From Bicyclus anynana (Eukaryota; Arthropoda; Insecta; Lepidoptera; Nymphalidae): a stretch of 64,000 bases of DNA. Numbering within the stretch: the first letter of the stretch is position 1; each line of letters opens with the position of its first letter. Shown in pieces: positions 63,706 through 64,000 of this stretch. The notes under the pieces are model-generated. The model had not been told where the DNA came from. It searched no databases and saw only the letters and a list, made by a program, of their open reading frames with translations. The DNA lies in NCBI RefSeq assembly GCF_947172395.1, contig NC_069093.1, positions 11,567,561 to 11,631,560 on the forward strand, in the 5' to 3' direction. Both the position numbers and the translations under genes were made by a program.

Positions 63706-64000
63706 AAATAAATAAAACTGTTGCTTTATAATAAAATGATTGCTTTAAAAGATTTTTTAACAAACCTGCTCTTGGTTATTTCGCCATACAAGTACGTTAT
63801 ACAAAGAAAGTCACTACACTGTGTAAAGCTACAAACAACATTTGTTTGAAGCTGCAAACACTTTGAGAAAGTCAATTACGGCAAGTTTTAGTTGTTTGCG
63901 GAAGTCAGGGCACATCGTGTTGATAATAAACTACATATATTACACTATTCTGTGTAAGAATGATCCAGAATGAGTTTTTACAAGCAGCGTAGTGAAGCCG
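63706..64000. other. Unannotated
   Basis: Nothing recognised up to the window end. Confidence 0.3.

Overview
This window looks like nuclear DNA of a moth or butterfly (Lepidoptera). It is AT-rich and has no long reading frames. It is crowded with repeat types that I know from lepidopteran genomes: two tRNA-derived SINE families, Helitron-like elements (5'-TC ... CTAG-3' between A and T), RTE-like and other LINE scraps, fold-back/MITE elements and the 'AACCGACTTC' repeat. I see no convincing host protein-coding exon, rRNA gene or functional tRNA gene, so the region is intergenic or inside a very long intron. Family names rest on motifs and on comparing copies within the window, not on a database search. 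The centrepiece is a nearly complete PIF/Harbinger DNA transposon (21162-24040, 2879 bp) with terminal inverted repeats (TIRs) of at least 34 bp and a TAA target duplication. It carries two genes on opposite strands: a two-exon transposase (minus) and a two-exon MADF/BESS DNA-binding protein (plus). The genes are interlocked. Exon 2 of the transposase lies wholly inside the intron of the MADF gene, and exon 2 of the MADF gene lies wholly inside the intron of the transposase gene. Both 3' splice sites face outward from one shared 39-bp tract (22711-22749). Each gene's AATAAA signal lies just inside the other's first intron. The MADF gene appears intact. The transposase has one single-base frameshift at its second catalytic Asp motif. 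The element is inserted in an older Helitron-like copy (21013-24095). Layout: 1-6 kb holds a duplicated 330-345 bp repeat (317-647, 5670-6014), a decayed SINE and an antisense RTE fragment; 6-16 kb is dense in SINEs and Helitron pieces; 16-18 kb has a Helitron split by a LINE tail and a LINE C-terminal coding remnant; 19.2-19.8 kb is a long fold-back element; 21-24 kb is Harbinger; 25.1-26.3 kb is an 'AACCGACTTC' element with four 130-bp tandem units and a long inverted repeat; 27-41 kb has SINEs, small hairpins and a Helitron carrying a GGTAGGG minisatellite; 42.6-43.5 kb is a tandem array of fold-back units; 44.9-48.2 kb has palindrome clusters, an RTE pseudogene and MITEs; 48-58 kb has more SINEs, LINE scraps, the second copy of a 46.4-kb MITE and an internally deleted LINE; 58-64 kb has Helitrons, a GGCTG-ended MITE, a TTAA-flanked palindromic element and SINEs. 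Functionally the window is a community of transposons. The SINEs appear to borrow 3' tails from the LINEs present here, and the only plausible working protein machinery is the Harbinger pair.
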